Below are positions 13,320 to 13,808 of a DNA stretch of 13,808 nt, piece by piece. A program made the position numbers and the translations under genes. Source of the stretch: Anaerolineae bacterium (GTDB lineage: Bacteria; Chloroflexota; Anaerolineae; Aggregatilineales; Phototrophicaceae); the NCBI GenBank assembly GCA_028284565.1, contig JANQRM010000322.1:1-13808 (forward strand), given 5' to 3'. Position 1 is the first letter of the stretch, and each line of letters opens with the position of its first letter. The notes under the pieces were generated by a model, which worked only from the letters and a program-made list of their open reading frames with translations, searched no databases and had not been told where the DNA came from.

Positions 13320-13808
13320 GCCAAGCTAATACTCTGCGACCATCATCACTTTTCAATGATTTTCGATTGCTGTTGATACTCTTCATTGGCTTCCGTGTGC
13401 TGGCAATGTTGACCTATCAGCCGATTTTGAACAACGGGATTGAACAGGGTATCGGAACAGGGGGTGATAGACAATATCATTTTAGTCTTTCCCAACTGAC
13501 TGACCAAGATTTATATCCCTTTAGTGACTGGTGGAGCGAATTCCCGCCGATCTGGTATCTCATCACGACATCTACCTATCAACTCATGGGCGAGAATGCC
13601 AACTACAGCAGTTGGTCGCTTTTGCTAGGGATGCTGATGATTACATCCGAAGTCGGGATTCTGGTACTGATGCGGAATATCGGCACAAGTCTGCGTGGTG
13701 CAGAAATGGGTATGGCATTGGCGTGGATTTATGCGCTGATGTTTGCCCCCTTTGCTTTTATGTGGTGGAACTTTGACTCATTGATGACCTTCTTCTTGTT
13801 GCTGGGTG
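13316..13808 (+). CDS. Polytopic membrane protein, GT-C-like, cut off by the window end
   Basis: The frame opens at ATG 13316, overlapping the upstream stop by four bases (ATGA), and stays open for 164 codons to the window edge, so the gene is 3'-truncated here. The N-terminus is cytoplasmic-looking ('MSQANTLRPSSLFNDFR'), then helix 1 at about 17-33. An outer loop follows with 'GDRQYHFSLSQL' and 'DLYPFSDWWSEFPPIWYL', then helices at about 97-118 and 128-148 and the start of another. The Asp in the first outer loop and the 'Y-P-F-x-x-W-W-x-E-F-P-P' segment resemble GT-C mannosyltransferase-like proteins (DUF2029/GT87-like), in which 'Y-W-x-E-Y-P-P' is typical. Tight overlap indicates co-translation with the preceding GT-C-like gene. 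Activity is inferred from resemblance; the C-terminal half is needed. Confidence 0.75.
   Translation, partial: MSQANTLRPSSLFNDFRLLLILFIGFRVLAMLTYQPILNNGIEQGIGTGGDRQYHFSLSQLTDQDLYPFSDWWSEFPPIWYLITTSTYQLMGENANYSSWSLLLGMLMITSEVGILVLMRNIGTSLRGAEMGMALAWIYALMFAPFAFMWWNFDSLMTFFLLLG

Noticed and set aside
13531..13776. An 81-codon open frame near the window end
   Set aside because: It overlaps, in another frame, the longer frame from 13316, which encodes a coherent membrane protein, starts by ATGA overlap and remains open to the edge.

Overview
The window looks like a chromosomal stretch from a Chloroflexota bacterium, most likely class Anaerolineae. This is inferred from gene content and remembered family distributions, not from a search. 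The clues are a lipoprotein with two Chloroflexi-style 'W-x-D-S-x-L-G-C-P' domains, a large NACHT-HEAT protein next to a CT398-type zinc-ribbon protein, moderate GC judged by eye, mixed ATG/GTG starts, and several polytopic GT-C-like glycan proteins. There is no tRNA, rRNA, transposase, integrase, CRISPR array or phage gene. Coding density is very high; the only gene-free stretch above 300 bases is 7422-7783.

Region 1 (1-2463, + strand) is a housekeeping run: the 3' end of a pgeF-like peptidoglycan-editing gene, yggS (PLP homeostasis) overlapping it by ATGA, yggT (small membrane protein), yggU/DUF167, and a lipoprotein with a duplicated C-terminal domain. The yggS-yggT-yggU order matches Escherichia coli. 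A possible internal promoter precedes yggU.

Region 2 (2465-5836, - strand) is a probable two-gene operon. A CT398-type coiled-coil/zinc-ribbon protein is followed 18 bases later by an 882-residue NACHT NTPase with C-terminal HEAT repeats. The P-loop lysine of the NACHT protein is replaced by arginine while Walker B is intact; this is the most unusual protein-level feature here.

Region 3 (5997-8767, + strand) holds a polyprenyl-phosphate glycosyl-1-phosphate transferase, which would start a surface glycan on a lipid carrier. A 362-base non-coding stretch with nested direct and inverted repeats follows, then a complete aldo/keto reductase.

Region 4 (8769-13808) is a surface-glycan membrane cluster: a minus-strand GT-C-like protein; a divergent O-antigen-ligase/polymerase-like protein with a C-terminal TPR; a second GT-C-like protein behind a clear intrinsic terminator; and, overlapping it by ATGA, the 5' part of a third polytopic protein cut off by the window edge. 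Regions 3 and 4 plausibly act together: priming on the carrier, addition of lipid-linked sugars outside the membrane, then polymerisation or ligation.

I found no convincing new multi-gene system. The best leads are the P-loop-substituted NACHT protein paired with a zinc-ribbon gene, the promoter-terminator-gene arrangement at 11797-11865, the repeat-bearing non-coding block at 7536-7616, and a sequence block shared between the promoter regions near 1280 and 5880.
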